In this document: positions 62,782-64,000 of the stretch, piece by piece
Layout of the letters: every line of letters begins with the position of its first letter
How positions within the stretch are numbered: the stretch's first letter is position 1
Assembly: GCA_023402395.1 (NCBI GenBank)
Contig: JAEYGI010000070.1
Location: 1 to 64,000, forward strand
Reading direction: 5' to 3'
Source: Bacillota bacterium
GTDB taxonomy: Bacteria; Bacillota; UBA4882; UBA8346
DNA: 64,000 nucleotides
Program-made: the position numbers and the translations under genes
Notes under the pieces: model-generated
The model's database searches: none
What the model saw: only the letters and a program-made list of their open reading frames with translations
Told to the model about the DNA's origin: nothing

Positions 62782-63423
62782 TCATTTTTTCAAATGAACA
62801 TAATAATGAACACTGCTCCCGTTCTCCCGGATATCTTCAACCTGCCGGAGGCGGATGATTTTGAAAGGAGCGGCGAGCGCCCGAATCGCCTCGACATCGG
62901 CGTAATAATGAGGGATCCCCGCTTCCGGATCATCCCGCTTTACCAGGGTATTGGCGTCAAGCCGCTGATGCTTCGGATTCCGGAAGGAAGGGTTGTTCTT
63001 GGAGTTCAGGGTCAGCAGGATCTCGCCGCCGGGCCTTACCACCCGCTCCATTTCGGCGAAGACCGTCTTGATCCCCTGGGTGTCCGTATGGTAAATGGCG
63101 TGATAGGCATAGATCCCGTCAAAGGTGGCGTCCGGATAAGGCAACCGCTTCATGTCCCCCAATCGGATCCGGACCGGCAAGTCCCGGCCGGCTAGGGCCC
63201 GGCGCAGCTCGGCCAGTCCGTCCTCGGCCAGATCGAAAGCGTCGACCGTGAAGCCGTTTTCCGCCAAGAACAGCGCGTGCCGCCCCACCCCGCAACCGAG
63301 GTCCAAAATCCGCCCGAAACCAAGCCGCCTCCAGCGGCCGGCGAAATAATAGGACTCCTCCGACGGCTCCCGCCAGAGGTCTTCAGTGTTCCGTTCCCAT
63401 TGCCAGGGTTTGGATTCGACCAT
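62782..63423 (-). CDS. SAM-dependent methyltransferase
   Basis: The 213-residue class I methyltransferase has motif I RILDLGCGVGRHALFLAENG near 38, acidic VDAFDLAED for SAM ribose, and MERVVRPGGEILLTLNSKNNPSF near 123. ATG with GGGGGAG upstream. The acceptor cannot be inferred; Methyltransf_11 members act on small molecules, quinones or lipids. It is 145 bases upstream of the flavoprotein gene on the same strand, so a joint role in lipid or quinone change is possible. Confidence 0.85.
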   Translation of the reverse strand: MVESKPWQWERNTEDLWREPSEESYYFAGRWRRLGFGRILDLGCGVGRHALFLAENGFTVDAFDLAEDGLAELRRALAGRDLPVRIRLGDMKRLPYPDATFDGIYAYHAIYHTDTQGIKTVFAEMERVVRPGGEILLTLNSKNNPSFRNPKHQRLDANTLVKRDDPEAGIPHYYADVEAIRALAAPFKIIRLRQVEDIRENGSSVHYYVHLKK

Positions 63424-63461
63424 TCACCACTCCCCCAGTCTGACCTCAGGAATTGCTATAT

Positions 63462-63554
63462 AAGTTGATTAAATTTCTTATATGCATCATGTCCCGTAAA
63501 CCTTCCATGATGGAAAATTTAATGAATTTAATTCAACTTACTTCATCCTATATA
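63462..63554 (+). repeat. Palindromic element, module A with the last bases of B
   Basis: Outer arms AAGTTGATTAAATT (63462-63475) and AATTTAATTCAACTT (63525-63539) enclose GCATCATG...CATGATGG. The closing arm is followed at once by CTTCATCCTATATA, the 3' end of module B, so the rest of B has been lost by deletion. Confidence 0.75.
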
Positions 63555-63640
63555 GCTCACGTAATTTCGACGTTTCCCCCGAATATCCTTTCTTTACGAA
63601 AAAGGCGAAACGGATTTCAAAACCGCCGCTTGACTTTGAA

Positions 63641-63662
63641 AAAACCGCCCGTCGGCGGTTTT
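63641..63662 (-). terminator. Intrinsic terminator of the chemotaxis receptor gene
   Basis: Stem AAAACCGCC/GGCGGTTTT with a CGTC loop, followed by T residues on the minus strand, 57 bases after the receptor stop. Confidence 0.85.
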
Positions 63663-63719
63663 GGTGAGTGGCTTAATCCGAATTGAACTAACGGAACGCG
63701 CCGAACGGGCATCCCGCGC

Positions 63720-64000
63720 TCAATTCGCCAGATTTGCGATATCTTTCAGAGTGAACCGTTTCACCGTATCTTTCAACAATTCAGCCTGGCCCGACAGCTC
63801 AACGCTGGCCGAGGCGCTCTGCTCGGCAGTGGCCGTGCTGGTCTGGGTCACTTGCGCCACTTGGGAGACGCCGCTGTTGATCTGAGCGATGCTGGTCGCC
63901 TGTTGGCTGGAGGCGACGGCAATCTCGCCCATTAGTGAAACCGCCTGGGTGACCCCTTCCACGATCCGGTTCAACGCGGCGGCGGTCTTGTCCGCAATCT
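63720..64000 (-). CDS. Methyl-accepting chemotaxis protein, C-terminal part
   Basis: The 93 visible residues are the end of an MCP signalling domain: IADKTAAALNRIVEGVTQAVSLMGEIAVASSQQ-type coiled-coil, a second methylation helix rich in Ser/Ala/Gln (TSTATAEQSASASVELSGQAE) and a short tail with KRFTLKDI. The gene continues beyond the right edge, so sensor and membrane parts are not seen. No CheR-binding pentapeptide is at the C terminus. Confidence 0.85.
   Translation of the reverse strand, partial: IADKTAAALNRIVEGVTQAVSLMGEIAVASSQQATSIAQINSGVSQVAQVTQTSTATAEQSASASVELSGQAELLKDTVKRFTLKDIANLAN

Overview
The window reads as chromosome of a spore-forming member of the Firmicutes that nevertheless has an outer membrane. 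The Firmicutes signal is the minus-strand run yqfC, yqfD, phoH, pgpH, ybeY, dgkA-PAP2, cdd, GNAT, era (58144 down to 50502), followed by a SpoIID-type gene, queA, tgt, yajC and, beyond a plus-strand HD-GYP gene, secD and secF. The outer-membrane signal is a complete tripartite RND efflux operon with a TolC-type channel (24179-29795), two small secreted proteins that look like beta-barrels (14288-14773, 58348-58956), and an ArnT/GT-2/EmrE/deacetylase set that would modify an envelope lipid or polymer. A diderm clostridial or limnochordial lineage (Hydrogenispora-like) fits; this placement is inference. Most of the window is G+C-rich by eye, with short leaders and SD-led genes; GTG and TTG starts are common.

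Layout. 1-3501 is an A+T-rich patch: a truncated RHS/YD-repeat fragment, then a fusion of an XRE-type helix-turn-helix to AIR synthase (PurM), purC and a HAD phosphatase, and it looks acquired. 3807-7394 holds an isochorismatase-type amidohydrolase, a D,D-carboxypeptidase, a double zinc-ribbon protein and KDPG aldolase. 7668-7945 is a tandem array with a DnaA-box-like word every 62-63 bp. 8015-13804 is one minus-strand operon: YdjC deacetylase, polyprenyl-phosphate glycosyltransferase, ArnT-like GT-C transferase, OmpR-type regulator, sensor kinase and EmrE-type 4-TM protein. 14288-23822 carries a barrel protein, an Lhr-type helicase and two paralogous secreted PL9-type pectate lyases. 24179-29795 is the RND efflux operon.

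29800-39480 is accessory and repeat-rich: a ~700-bp element with long inverted arms, a 5'-truncated fabG, a 21-bp-repeat coiled-coil ORF, a Fic protein, an XRE-cupin regulator with an acyl-CoA synthetase, a lytic transglycosylase behind a strong promoter and a structured leader, and a PD-(D/E)XK-like protein. 39486-58144 is mostly housekeeping (TPR protein, Sec accessory genes, queuosine genes, sporulation and cell-cycle cluster). 58348-64000 has a barrel protein, an unusual M48 metalloprotease, a ROK kinase, a geranylgeranyl-reductase-type flavoprotein, a methyltransferase and the 3' end of a chemotaxis receptor.

The most notable non-coding finding is a family of compound palindromic elements (modules A, B and C, each about 85 bp with nested stems). 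Copies or fragments lie at 6543, 35865, 39197, 46275 and 63462. One copy supplies the stop codon of tgt and another lies in the apparent 5' leader of the TPR gene. No tRNA, rRNA or CRISPR array was found.
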